Program-made: the position numbers and the translations under genes | Shown here: positions 14,559 through 20,973 of the stretch, in pieces | Layout: every line of letters begins with the position of its first letter | Numbering within the stretch: position 1 is the stretch's first letter | Origin: CAZVAR01 sp964625225 | GTDB taxonomy: Bacteria; Pseudomonadota; Alphaproteobacteria; JAJUGE01 | Length of the DNA: 20,973 nucleotides | Assembly: GCA_964625225.1 (NCBI GenBank) | Contig: CAZVAR010000058.1 | Location: 1-20,973, forward strand | Reading direction: 5' to 3' | The notes under the pieces: model-generated | The model's input: the letters and a program-made list of their open reading frames with translations, nothing else | Told to the model about the DNA's origin: nothing | Database searches by the model: none

Positions 14559-15932
14559 ATGACCGCCACGGTCGCGATCGTCGGCCGCCCGAACGTCGGG
14601 AAGTCGACACTGTTCAATCGTCTGGTCGGAAAGCGACTGGCGATCGTGCATGACACGCCGGGCGTCACGCGCGATTGGCGTGAAGGCGACGCGCAGATCG
14701 GTGATCTCCGGTTCCGGGCGCTCGACACCGCCGGCCTCGAGGAGGCCGCCGACGATCCGCTCGAAGCCGGCATGCGGGCACGGACCGAGAGCGCCCTCGA
14801 TCGCGCCGATGTCGTCCTGTTCCTGATCGACGCCCGCGCCGGCGTGACGCCGGTCGACGAGCACTTCGCGAATTGGCTGCGGCGGCGGTCGCAGCCCGTC
14901 ATCCTGGTGGCCAACAAGGCGGAGGGCCGCGCTGGAGCGGCCGGCCTTTACGAGGCTTACGAGCTGGGGTTCGGCGACCCGGTGCCGATCTCCGCCGAGC
15001 ACGGCGAGGGCATGGGCGATCTTTACGATGCGCTTGCCCCCTACCTGCGCGCTGCCGAGGAGACGTCGGGCGAGGCGGTGACGGACGGCGAGGACGGCGG
15101 ACTGGATCCGGACGATGGGGCCGAGGGCACCATCCAGCTTGCGATCGTCGGCCGCCCGAATGTGGGCAAGTCGACCCTGGTCAACCGCCTGCTCGGCGAA
15201 GAGCGCGTCCTGACCGGGCCCGAGCCGGGCGTCACCCGCGACGCCATCGCCGTCGAGTGGTCCTGGCGGGGCCGGCCGATCCGGCTCATCGATACGGCCG
15301 GCCTGCGCCGGCACGCCCGGGTCACCGACCGGCTGGAAAAGCTTTCGGTCGAGGACACGCTGCGCGCGGTGCGCTTCGCGGAGATCGTCGTGCTCGTCCT
15401 CGATGCCCAGCAGCTGCTGGAGCGGCAGGATCTCGCGATTGCCCGAACCGTCGTGGACGAGGGCCGGGCCCTGGTGGTCGCCGTCAACAAATGGGACCTG
15501 GTGTCGGACCCGACCGCAACGCTGCGCCGCCTGCGCGACCGTATCGAGACCTCGTTGCCACAGGTACGGGGCGTCCCGCTCGTCACCGTCTCTGCACGCA
15601 CGGGGGCCGGGATCAACCGGCTGATGGAGGCGGTCCTGGCGGCGTACGACGTCTGGAACCGGAGGATCTCGACCGGCCAGCTCAACCGCTGGCTCGCCGA
15701 AATGGTGGAGCGGCACCCGCCGCCGATGGTCGCCGGCCGCCCCCTGCGGCTGCGCTATGCGACCCAGGTCAAACGGCGGCCGCCGACCTTCGTGCTGTTC
15801 ACGACCCGACCCGCCGAGGTGCCGGACGCCTATCTCCGCTATCTGGTCAACGGCCTGCGCGAGGCTTTCGACTTGCCCGGAGTGCCGATCCGCCTGACAC
15901 TGCGCAAGGGGCGGAACCCCTATGCCGACTAG
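14559..15932 (+). CDS. der: Ribosome biogenesis GTPase Der (EngA)
   Basis: Der is a double GTPase that helps 50S subunit maturation. The ATG at 14559 comes 3 bp after the bamB stop; length is 457 aa. G domain 1 has the P-loop GRPNVGKST at residues 9-17, DTAG and NKAE (a G4 with Glu in place of the usual Asp). An acidic linker (about 165-195) follows. G domain 2 has GRPNVGKST at about 198-206, DTAGLRRHARVTDRLEKLSVEDTLRA and NKWD. The C-terminal KH-like domain (about 355-450) includes RPLRLRYATQVKRRPPTFVLF and ends PIRLTLRKGRNPY. All family features are intact. It ends the operon that starts at 12551. Confidence 0.97.
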   Translation: MTATVAIVGRPNVGKSTLFNRLVGKRLAIVHDTPGVTRDWREGDAQIGDLRFRALDTAGLEEAADDPLEAGMRARTESALDRADVVLFLIDARAGVTPVDEHFANWLRRRSQPVILVANKAEGRAGAAGLYEAYELGFGDPVPISAEHGEGMGDLYDALAPYLRAAEETSGEAVTDGEDGGLDPDDGAEGTIQLAIVGRPNVGKSTLVNRLLGEERVLTGPEPGVTRDAIAVEWSWRGRPIRLIDTAGLRRHARVTDRLEKLSVEDTLRAVRFAEIVVLVLDAQQLLERQDLAIARTVVDEGRALVVAVNKWDLVSDPTATLRRLRDRIETSLPQVRGVPLVTVSARTGAGINRLMEAVLAAYDVWNRRISTGQLNRWLAEMVERHPPPMVAGRPLRLRYATQVKRRPPTFVLFTTRPAEVPDAYLRYLVNGLREAFDLPGVPIRLTLRKGRNPYAD

Positions 15933-15972
15933 GGCGGCCCGAACGGGGGAGTGGCATCGATGAGCTTATTCG

Positions 15973-15986
15973 CGCCGCCGGCGGCG
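15973..15986. repeat. Perfect 14-bp G+C palindrome in the der-trkH gap
   Basis: CGCCGCCGGCGGCG is self-complementary with no spacer, 40 bp after the der stop. A second small hairpin (CGACCG, 8-nt loop, CGGTCG; 16083-16102) lies further on. The 218-bp gap 15933-16150 holds no gene I recognise. The palindrome could end the der transcript but lacks a U-run, and G+C-only palindromes also occur by chance here. Confidence 0.25.
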
Positions 15987-16150
15987 ATCGAAGCTGCGAG
16001 TTTCGCGCGCCGGCCGTCAACGGCCACTTGCGCCTTCGCCGCCGCGAGACCGGCCGGGCTCAGCCGTGTCGGCCCGCTCGGTCGACCGCCTTCTGCCGGT
16101 CGGAACTGAGACGCCCCGGCCGCGGCCCCGCCGCCGCGGGCACGATCCCG

Positions 16151-17602
16151 ATGCCCGATTTCCGTCCAGTCCTGTTCATCCTCGGACTCTTTGTCACCGC
16201 ACTTGGCGTTGCGATGCTGGTCCCGATGCTGGTGGACGCCGTCGCCCGCCACCCCGACTGGCGTGTCTTCGCCCTCGGCTCCGGAGTCACCGTGTTCGTC
16301 GGCGGCACGCTGGTGCTGACCAATCGCGGGCCGCCGCTATTGCTGGACCTGCGCCAGGGCTTTCTCCTCACGACCGGCAGCTGGGCGGCCCTGTCGGCCT
16401 TCGCGGCCCTGCCCTTCACCTTCGGTGAGACCAATCTCAGCTTCGCCGACGCCTATTTCGAGGCGATCTCCGGGCTGACCAGCACGGGAGCGACCATCCT
16501 GGTGGGGCTGGACCGCATGCCGCCGGGCGTCCTGCTCTGGCGCGCCGTGCTGCAATGGATGGGCGGCATCGGGATCATCGCCACGGCGGTGGCGATGCTC
16601 CCGTTCCTGCGCGTCGGCGGCATGCAGCTCTTCCGGATGGAGTCGTCGGACCGCTCGGCCAAGATCCTGCCACGCGCCGGGCAGATCGCGGCCGGCATCG
16701 GCATCGCCTATCTCGCGCTCTCGGTCCTCTGCGCTGCCTGCTACTGGGCGGCCGGGATGACCCTGTTCGACGCGGTCACCCATGCGATGACGACGGTGTC
16801 CACCGGCGGCTACTCCACCTACGACGCCTCGCTGGGTCAATACGAGACGCCGGCGATCCACTGGATCGCCGTCGTCTTCATGCTCGCCGGCGCCGCACCC
16901 TTCGTGCTCTACGTGCAGGCCCTGCGCGGCGATCCGGGCGCGCTCTGGCGCGACAGCCAGGTGCGGACCCTGCTGGCCACGGTGGCCGGCGTCTCGCTCG
17001 TGCTGACGCTCTGGCTCTGGATCACCGACGCCGAGATCGGGCTGCTCGAGGCGCTGCGGCTCAGCGCCTTCAGCGTGGTCTCGGTCGTCACCACGACCGG
17101 CTTCGCGATCGCCGACTACGGCACCTGGGGCAGCTTCGCGGTGGTCCTGTTCTTCCTGCTGACCTTCGTCGGCGGCTGCACCGGATCGACCGCGGGCGGG
17201 GTCAAGATCTTCCGGTTCGAGGTCGCGGTCATCCTGCTGCGCAACCAGCTCCACCGCCTGGCCCATCCGAGCGGGGTCTTCATCCGCCTCTACAACGGCC
17301 GACCGCTGACGGAGGACGTGGTCAATTCGGTCATCGTCTTCGTGCTGGTCTTCATCCTCAGCTTCCTCGCCATCACGGCCGGCCTGGCCCTGCAGGGGCT
17401 CGACTTCATAACCAGCCTCAGCGGCGCCGCGACCGCCGTGGCCAATGTCGGCCCCGGTCTCGGCCCCATCATCGGCCCGGCCGGCACGTTTGCCCCGCTG
17501 CCCGACGGCGCCAAATGGCTGATCTCCTTCGGCATGCTGCTCGGCCGGCTGGAGTTCTTCACCGTCCTGATCCTCCTGCTGCCGAGCTTCTGGCGGGGCT
17601 GA
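16151..17602 (+). CDS. trkH: Trk potassium uptake system membrane subunit TrkH
   Basis: TrkH is the K+-conducting inner-membrane subunit of the Trk system. The start is ATG at 16151 (483 aa, as in typical TrkH). The frame is open far upstream across der and the gap only because G+C-rich sequence has few stops, so that extension is rejected; the ribosome site is weak. The four selectivity-loop regions are visible: ISGLTSTGATILVGLD, TTVSTGGYSTYD, VSVVTTTGFAIADYG and VANVGPGLGPIIGP. About ten or more membrane segments are present, as well as LQWMGGIGIIATAVAMLP and GGCTGSTAGGVKIFRF. The regulatory NAD-binding subunit TrkA is not in the window. It converges on the FAD gene with 11 bp between stop codons. 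Confidence 0.96.
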   Translation: MPDFRPVLFILGLFVTALGVAMLVPMLVDAVARHPDWRVFALGSGVTVFVGGTLVLTNRGPPLLLDLRQGFLLTTGSWAALSAFAALPFTFGETNLSFADAYFEAISGLTSTGATILVGLDRMPPGVLLWRAVLQWMGGIGIIATAVAMLPFLRVGGMQLFRMESSDRSAKILPRAGQIAAGIGIAYLALSVLCAACYWAAGMTLFDAVTHAMTTVSTGGYSTYDASLGQYETPAIHWIAVVFMLAGAAPFVLYVQALRGDPGALWRDSQVRTLLATVAGVSLVLTLWLWITDAEIGLLEALRLSAFSVVSVVTTTGFAIADYGTWGSFAVVLFFLLTFVGGCTGSTAGGVKIFRFEVAVILLRNQLHRLAHPSGVFIRLYNGRPLTEDVVNSVIVFVLVFILSFLAITAGLALQGLDFITSLSGAATAVANVGPGLGPIIGPAGTFAPLPDGAKWLISFGMLLGRLEFFTVLILLLPSFWRG

Positions 17603-17619
17603 GCCCGACGGGCTCAGCC
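17597..17619. terminator. Perfect palindrome containing both convergent stop codons
   Basis: GGCTGAGCCC, loop GAC, then GGGCTCAGCC make a perfect 10-bp stem. The trkH stop (TGA 17600-17602) is in the left arm. The stop of the minus-strand FAD gene (TGA read at 17616-17614) is at the matching place in the right arm. A hairpin of this shape between convergent genes is the expected place for a bidirectional terminator. Neither strand has a clear U-run. Confidence 0.55.
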
Positions 17620-20073
17620 GCGCACCCGCACACCCGCAGGGTCGTACCAGGGCCGGAGCTGCACCCGGGCCGGCCAGCGCCGCCAGGCGATCTCGACCTC
17701 CCAGCGGCCGGCTGCAAGCCAGTCGGGGTCGACACCCCCCGGGCAGCGGACATAGCCCATCGCCAGCGATCGGCCGACCCGGTGCCCCCACATGCCGGAG
17801 GTGGTCGCGCCGACCAGCTCGCCGTCCCGCCAGATCGGCTCCTCGTGCAGCATCAGCGGCGCCTCCGGCCCGTCCTCCATCAACGCGATCTGGACGAGGC
17901 GGCGGGCCGGCACGCCCGACTCACGCTGCCGCAGCAGCGCCTCGCGGCCGATGAAGCCGCCGGGCTTGTCCCAGGCCACCGCGAAGCCGAGCCCGGCTTC
18001 GAGCGGCGTGTCCTCCTCGCCGACATCGTGCCCCCAGGAGCGGTAGCCCTTCTCCATGCGCAGGCTGTTCATCGCGTGATAGCCGGCATGGGCGAGGCCG
18101 TGCGCGGCCCCGGCCTCGACCAGCACATCGAACACATGCGCCGCGAACTCGGCCGGGACATACAGCTCCCAGCCGAGCTCGCCGACATAGGTGATGCGGC
18201 TGGCGTGGACCTTCGCATAGCCGATCTCGACCTCGCGGCTCGTCCCGAACGGGAAGGCCGCGTCCGAGAAATCGTCGGGCGACACGGCCTGCAGGAGCGC
18301 GCGCGAGTTCGGCCCCATCAGACCGAACATCGGCAGGCCGGAGGTCACGTCGGTCACGGTACAGTGCGCCCCCTCCGGCAGGTGGCGGCGCAGCCAAGCC
18401 AGATCGCGCGTCTGCGCCGCCGCGGCCGTGACGACCAGGAACAGGTCCCCGGCGAGACGCGTGACCGTCAGGTCCGCCTCGATGCCGCCGCGCTCGTTGA
18501 GCCACTGCGTGTAGACAACCCGACCGGCCGGAACATCCACCCGGTTGGCCGAGACGCGGTCCAGCACCGCGCAGGCGTCCCGCCCCTGCACCAGGAACTT
18601 CGCGAAGGACGACTGGTCGAACAGCCCGACGCGATCACGCACGGCCAGGCACTCGGCCTCGCAGGCCGCGAACCAGTTCTGCCGCCCGTAGGAATAGTCG
18701 TAGCGCGGCGCCGTGCCGGCCGGCGCGAACCAGTTCGGCCGCTCCCAGCCGGCCCACTCGCCCATGCAGGCGCCCGCGGCGACCAGCCGGTCGTGAACGG
18801 GCGAGCGCCGGGCGCCGCGGGCGCTGGCGAACTGCCGGAACGGCCAGTGCATGTCGTAGAGCAGGCCGAGCGTCTCGGTCACGCGGTCGCGCAGGTAGCG
18901 GCGGTTCGACTGGAACGGCATCATCCGCCGGATATCGACGTCGGCGAGATCGACCGGCGGGTGGCGGTCGCGGATCCACTCGGCCAGCACCTTGCCGACG
19001 CCGCCCGAGGACTGGATGCCGATCGAGTTGAACCCGCAGGCGAGGAACAGGCCGGGCAGCTCCGGCGCCTCGCCGAGCAGATAACGGTCGTCCGGGGTGA
19101 AGCTCTCCGGCCCGTTGAAGAAGGTGCGGATCCCGGCCTCCGCCAGGACCGGCACGCGCCCGACCGCCGCCTCCAGGATCGGCTCGAAATGCGCCATGTC
19201 CTCCGGCAGGCTGTCGAAGGCGAAGTCCTCGGGGATGCCGTCCATGCCCCAGGGCTTCGCCACCGCCTCGAAGCCGCCCACCAGCAGCCGGCCGGCATCC
19301 TCCTTGTAGTAGGCGCGCTCGTCCGGCACGCGCAGCACGGGAAGATTCGCCGGCAGTCCTGCGATCGGCTCGGTGACGACGTAGAAATGCTCGCAGGCAT
19401 GCAGCGGCACCGACACGCCGGCCGCCGCGGCGAGATCGCGCGACCACATGCCGGCCGCCAGCACCACCGTGCCGGCCCGGACCTCGCCCTGCTCGGTCAT
19501 CACCCCGACCGCCCGGCCGCTCTCGACCAGGATGCGCGTCACCTTCACATTCTCCGCGACCCGCGCTCCGCGCAGGCGCGCGCCCCTGGCCAGGGCCAGC
19601 GTCGTGCCGACCGGGTCGGTCTGGCCGTCCCCCGGCAGGAACACGCCGCCGACCACGTCGCCGGCCTCCAGGATCGGATAGCGCTCCCGCACCTCGTCGG
19701 GGCCGATCACCTCGACCGCGAGACCGAAATTGCGCGCCATCGAGGCGCCGCGGCGCAGCTCCTCGAACCGCGCCGCGGTCAGCGCAACGGCGATCGAGCC
19801 GTTCTGCCGGAACCCCGTGGCCTGCCCGGTCTCCGCCTCCAGCCCGGCGAACAGCTCGGAGGTGTATTTGGCCAATTCCGTCATTCGGCGCGTCGCCCGG
19901 AGCTGGCCGACCAGACCCGCCGCGTGCCAGGTGGTGCCGCAGGTGAGCTGCCGCCGCTCCAGCAGCAGCACGTCGGTGATGCCGAGCCGGGTCAGGTGAT
20001 AGGCGATCGAACAGCCGGCGACGCCGCCGCCGACGATCACCACATCGGCGCGGCCGGGCAGGGACTCGGTCAT
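17614..20073 (-). CDS. Dimethylglycine/sarcosine dehydrogenase-like FAD-GcvT fusion protein
   Basis: This large flavoprotein (819 aa) probably demethylates an N-methylated glycine or related amine and passes the one-carbon unit to tetrahydrofolate. The start is ATG at 20073 with GAGG upstream; an ATG nine codons earlier is less likely. The FAD Rossmann motif is VVIVGGGVAGCSIAYHL (about 11-27). His50 in GTTWHAAGL matches the histidine that binds FAD covalently in DMGDH/SarDH. The DAO domain runs to about residue 375 (CGFNSIGIQSSGGVGKVLAEWI), then an FAO_M linker (NRRYLRDRVTETLGLLYDMHWP). The GcvT folate-binding domain spans about 425-715 (FDQSSFAKF, GLMGPNSR, TYVGELGWELYVP, SLRMEKGYRSWGHD) and the GcvT C-terminal barrel about 725-810. 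The exact substrate is not decidable. No glyA, folD or betaine genes are adjacent. Confidence 0.9.
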   Translation of the reverse strand: MTESLPGRADVVIVGGGVAGCSIAYHLTRLGITDVLLLERRQLTCGTTWHAAGLVGQLRATRRMTELAKYTSELFAGLEAETGQATGFRQNGSIAVALTAARFEELRRGASMARNFGLAVEVIGPDEVRERYPILEAGDVVGGVFLPGDGQTDPVGTTLALARGARLRGARVAENVKVTRILVESGRAVGVMTEQGEVRAGTVVLAAGMWSRDLAAAAGVSVPLHACEHFYVVTEPIAGLPANLPVLRVPDERAYYKEDAGRLLVGGFEAVAKPWGMDGIPEDFAFDSLPEDMAHFEPILEAAVGRVPVLAEAGIRTFFNGPESFTPDDRYLLGEAPELPGLFLACGFNSIGIQSSGGVGKVLAEWIRDRHPPVDLADVDIRRMMPFQSNRRYLRDRVTETLGLLYDMHWPFRQFASARGARRSPVHDRLVAAGACMGEWAGWERPNWFAPAGTAPRYDYSYGRQNWFAACEAECLAVRDRVGLFDQSSFAKFLVQGRDACAVLDRVSANRVDVPAGRVVYTQWLNERGGIEADLTVTRLAGDLFLVVTAAAAQTRDLAWLRRHLPEGAHCTVTDVTSGLPMFGLMGPNSRALLQAVSPDDFSDAAFPFGTSREVEIGYAKVHASRITYVGELGWELYVPAEFAAHVFDVLVEAGAAHGLAHAGYHAMNSLRMEKGYRSWGHDVGEEDTPLEAGLGFAVAWDKPGGFIGREALLRQRESGVPARRLVQIALMEDGPEAPLMLHEEPIWRDGELVGATTSGMWGHRVGRSLAMGYVRCPGGVDPDWLAAGRWEVEIAWRRWPARVQLRPWYDPAGVRVRG

Positions 20074-20230
20074 GCGGACCTCGCTTCGGACAGGGTGCAT
20101 GCGCCGGTCATTCTGCCCGCTCCGCCCGCCGGCGGTAAGGGCCGCCGCGGCCCGCCGGGGCGGTTTCGGAAACGCTCCGCAGACGTCACTGTCCGAAGAG
20201 CCGTCGCCGGCGGCGCGGGGCCGAGGGGGG

Positions 20231-20341
20231 CCGATGGGGGTTCATGGGGGTTTGTGGGGGTTCGTGGGGGTCCTGCGGGTTCGTGGGGGTCCTGCGGGTT
20301 CGTGGGGGTTTCTGGGGGTTGATGGGGGTGGGATGCGGGGG
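20231..20341. repeat. G-rich tandem array of about 10-bp units (G-quadruplex-prone)
   Basis: About eleven head-to-tail units are present, most ten bases long with consensus TTCGTGGGGG. Variants are CCGATGGGGG, TTCATGGGGG, TTTGTGGGGG, TTTCTGGGGG and TTGATGGGGG. Two 9-base units TCCTGCGGG (20271-20279, 20290-20298) alternate with TTCGTGGGGG, so a 19-base higher-order unit appears twice. The last unit (20329-20341) is degenerate. The plus strand carries G-runs of 3-5 spaced by about 5 nt, which satisfies the common G-quadruplex pattern. It sits between the divergent FAD gene and argB. Confidence 0.93.
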
Positions 20342-20519
20342 TAAGCGGGCGGGTGCCGGCGTCCAGCGCTCCGAACAAGACCGAGCGACAGAGCATACCA
20401 TGAAAATAGTCCTAGATCCAGCGACGAGGCCAAGCGCGGAGTCGGGCGGGCCGCGCCGTGCGCCTCGACCGCGACCCGTGCTCCGGGGGCGCCCCGGACA
20501 TGGCGGCGCGGCCGGCCGC

Positions 20520-20542
20520 CTTCGCCGATCCGGCCGGCGAAG
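20520..20542. repeat. Hairpin upstream of argB
   Basis: CTTCGCCG (20520-20527) and CGGCGAAG (20535-20542) form a perfect 8-bp stem with loop ATCCGGC. No U-run follows. It may be a terminator for upstream transcription or part of argB control; neither is shown. Confidence 0.35.
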
Positions 20543-20582
20543 CGCAGCGGTGATGGCGCTGGCGGTCCGGCCGGCTTGCCGC

Positions 20583-20588
20583 TATGGT
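20583..20588 (+). promoter_or_regulatory. argB: Possible -10 element immediately before argB
   Basis: TATGGT in the context CTTGCCGCTATGGTCGCG ends 8 bases before the argB ATG. If it is a -10 box, transcription would start at or within a few bases of the start codon, giving a leaderless or very short leader mRNA. There is no good -35 at 17 bp and no clear Shine-Dalgarno sequence before argB. Confidence 0.25.
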
Positions 20589-20596
20589 CGCGGCCC

Positions 20597-20973
20597 ATGA
20601 CGACCGAAACACCCGAACCCGTCTCCGACCATGCCTGGAAGGCAAGGCTGCTTTCCGAGGCGCTGCCCTACATGCGCCGCTACGCCGGCGCCACGTTCGT
20701 CGTCAAATATGGCGGCCATGCGATGGGCGGCGGCGGCGAACGGTTCGCCCGGGACATCGTGCTGCTCAAGCAGGTCGGCATCAATCCGGTCGTGGTGCAT
20801 GGCGGCGGGCCGCAAATCGGCCGGATGCTGGAGCGGCTGAAGATCAAGAGCGAGTTCGTCGACGGGCTGCGCGTCACCGACGCCGCCACCGTCGAGATCG
20901 TCGAGATGGTCCTGACCGGGTCGATCAACAAAGAGATCGTCGCCCTCATCAACCGGGCCGGGGGCAAGGCGCT
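20597..20973 (+). CDS. argB: Acetylglutamate kinase, N-terminal part (cut by window edge)
   Basis: ArgB phosphorylates N-acetyl-L-glutamate, the second step of arginine synthesis. The first 125 codons are present and the gene runs off the window. The start is ATG at 20597. After a short tail come LPYMRRYAGATFVVKYGGHAM (about residues 24-44; the Lys-Tyr-Gly-Gly is the ATP/phosphate-binding loop), then GINPVVVHGGGPQIGRMLERL with the acetylglutamate-binding HGGGPQI, and FVDGLRVTD, all hallmark ArgB segments. The N-terminal extension before LPYMRRY resembles alphaproteobacterial ArgB. The region upstream is the G-rich repeat gap, so argB seems to start its own transcript. Confidence 0.95.
   Translation, partial: MTTETPEPVSDHAWKARLLSEALPYMRRYAGATFVVKYGGHAMGGGGERFARDIVLLKQVGINPVVVHGGGPQIGRMLERLKIKSEFVDGLRVTDAATVEIVEMVLTGSINKEIVALINRAGGKA

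Larger units (their letters stand above)
20074..20596. other. Long non-coding region between the divergent FAD gene and argB
   Basis: No gene is convincing in these 523 bases. From left to right they hold a G+C-rich leader before the minus-strand FAD gene; the G-rich decamer array (20231-20341); a short A+T-richer patch around 20380-20415; a hairpin at 20520-20542; and TATGGT at 20583-20588, just before argB. Open frames here encode only Arg/Pro/Gly-rich strings. In many Alphaproteobacteria engB precedes argB; I see no trace of it. Confidence 0.6.

Noticed and set aside
14873..16150. Upstream extension of the trkH frame across der and the intergenic gap (909 codons in total)
   Set aside because: The extension is out of frame with the real der gene and has Arg/Pro-rich low-complexity sequence. 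TrkH of normal length starts at 16151.
16555..20322. A 1255-codon open frame on the plus strand, antisense to the FAD gene and overlapping trkH
   Set aside because: It is a by-product of very high GC and skewed codon use in the real genes. The translation is Arg/Pro/Gly/His-rich with no recognisable domain, whereas both overlapped genes have full family motifs.
20231..20341. CRISPR array reading of the G-rich repeats
   Set aside because: Units are 9-10 bp with no unique spacers and no cas genes nearby.
20186..20401. Pro/His/Asn-rich frames on the minus strand through the G-rich array (PHEPP-, NPQDP-like repeats)
   Set aside because: The repeat periodicity is that of the DNA units, two or three frames are open at once and no start signal is evident. 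Better explained as a DNA repeat.
20400..20600. A 66-codon ORF (begins MKIVLDPATRPS) whose TGA overlaps the argB ATG as ATGA
   Set aside because: The ATGA overlap hints at translational coupling, but the composition is Arg/Pro/Gly-rich like the other spurious frames, the ribosome site is poor and no family is recognised. Conservation of the peptide in relatives would revive it.

Overview
This window looks like a piece of a draft alphaproteobacterial chromosome, most likely Rhodospirillales-like. The evidence is high GC with strongly G/C-biased third codon positions, a DUF2794 gene (a family I associate with Alphaproteobacteria), a ppx-gppA/rlmE pair, and guaB and guaA close together. A run of ten N (1724-1733) marks an assembly gap, so the source is probably a draft or metagenome-assembled genome. 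I recognise no phage, plasmid, insertion sequence, CRISPR array, tRNA or rRNA gene.

Layout. 1-2293 is on the minus strand: the 5' part of glycerol kinase (glpK, cut by the window edge) and a membrane family-2 glycosyltransferase split in two by the N gap. 2294-2446 is a divergent control region with a perfect 20-bp dyad. 2447-4368 (plus) holds an orphan periplasmic solute-binding protein and a D-2-hydroxyacid dehydrogenase. 4596-7669 (plus) holds a Ppx/GppA phosphatase, the 23S rRNA methyltransferase RlmE, a REP-like palindrome and an EamA-type exporter. 7825-12035 (plus) holds guaB, a GNAT acetyltransferase, guaA and a small cupin. DUF2794 (minus) is convergent with the cupin and divergent from a tight plus-strand operon at 12551-15932: a YfgM-like TPR protein, BamB and the GTPase Der. 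trkH follows. It converges on a large sarcosine/dimethylglycine-dehydrogenase-like FAD/GcvT fusion (17614-20073, minus) across a perfect palindrome that contains both stop codons. 20074-20596 is non-coding as far as I can tell and carries a G-rich array of about 10-bp repeats. argB begins at 20597 and runs off the window.

How the genes work together. The guaB/guaA block makes GMP from IMP. The yfgM-like/bamB/der block joins envelope protein folding and outer-membrane assembly to 50S ribosome biogenesis; the same three genes are adjacent in E. coli. ppx-gppA with rlmE links polyphosphate/(p)ppGpp metabolism to rRNA modification. The rest are single metabolic or transport genes (glycerol, potassium, N-methylated glycine, arginine).

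Most of the window is ordinary housekeeping DNA, and I found no convincing new multi-gene system. The items most worth a second look are the G-rich decamer array before argB, the orphan binding protein that appears to lack its canonical ligand-binding arginine, the stop-codon palindrome between trkH and the FAD gene, and the dyad in the divergent 2.3-2.45 kb region.
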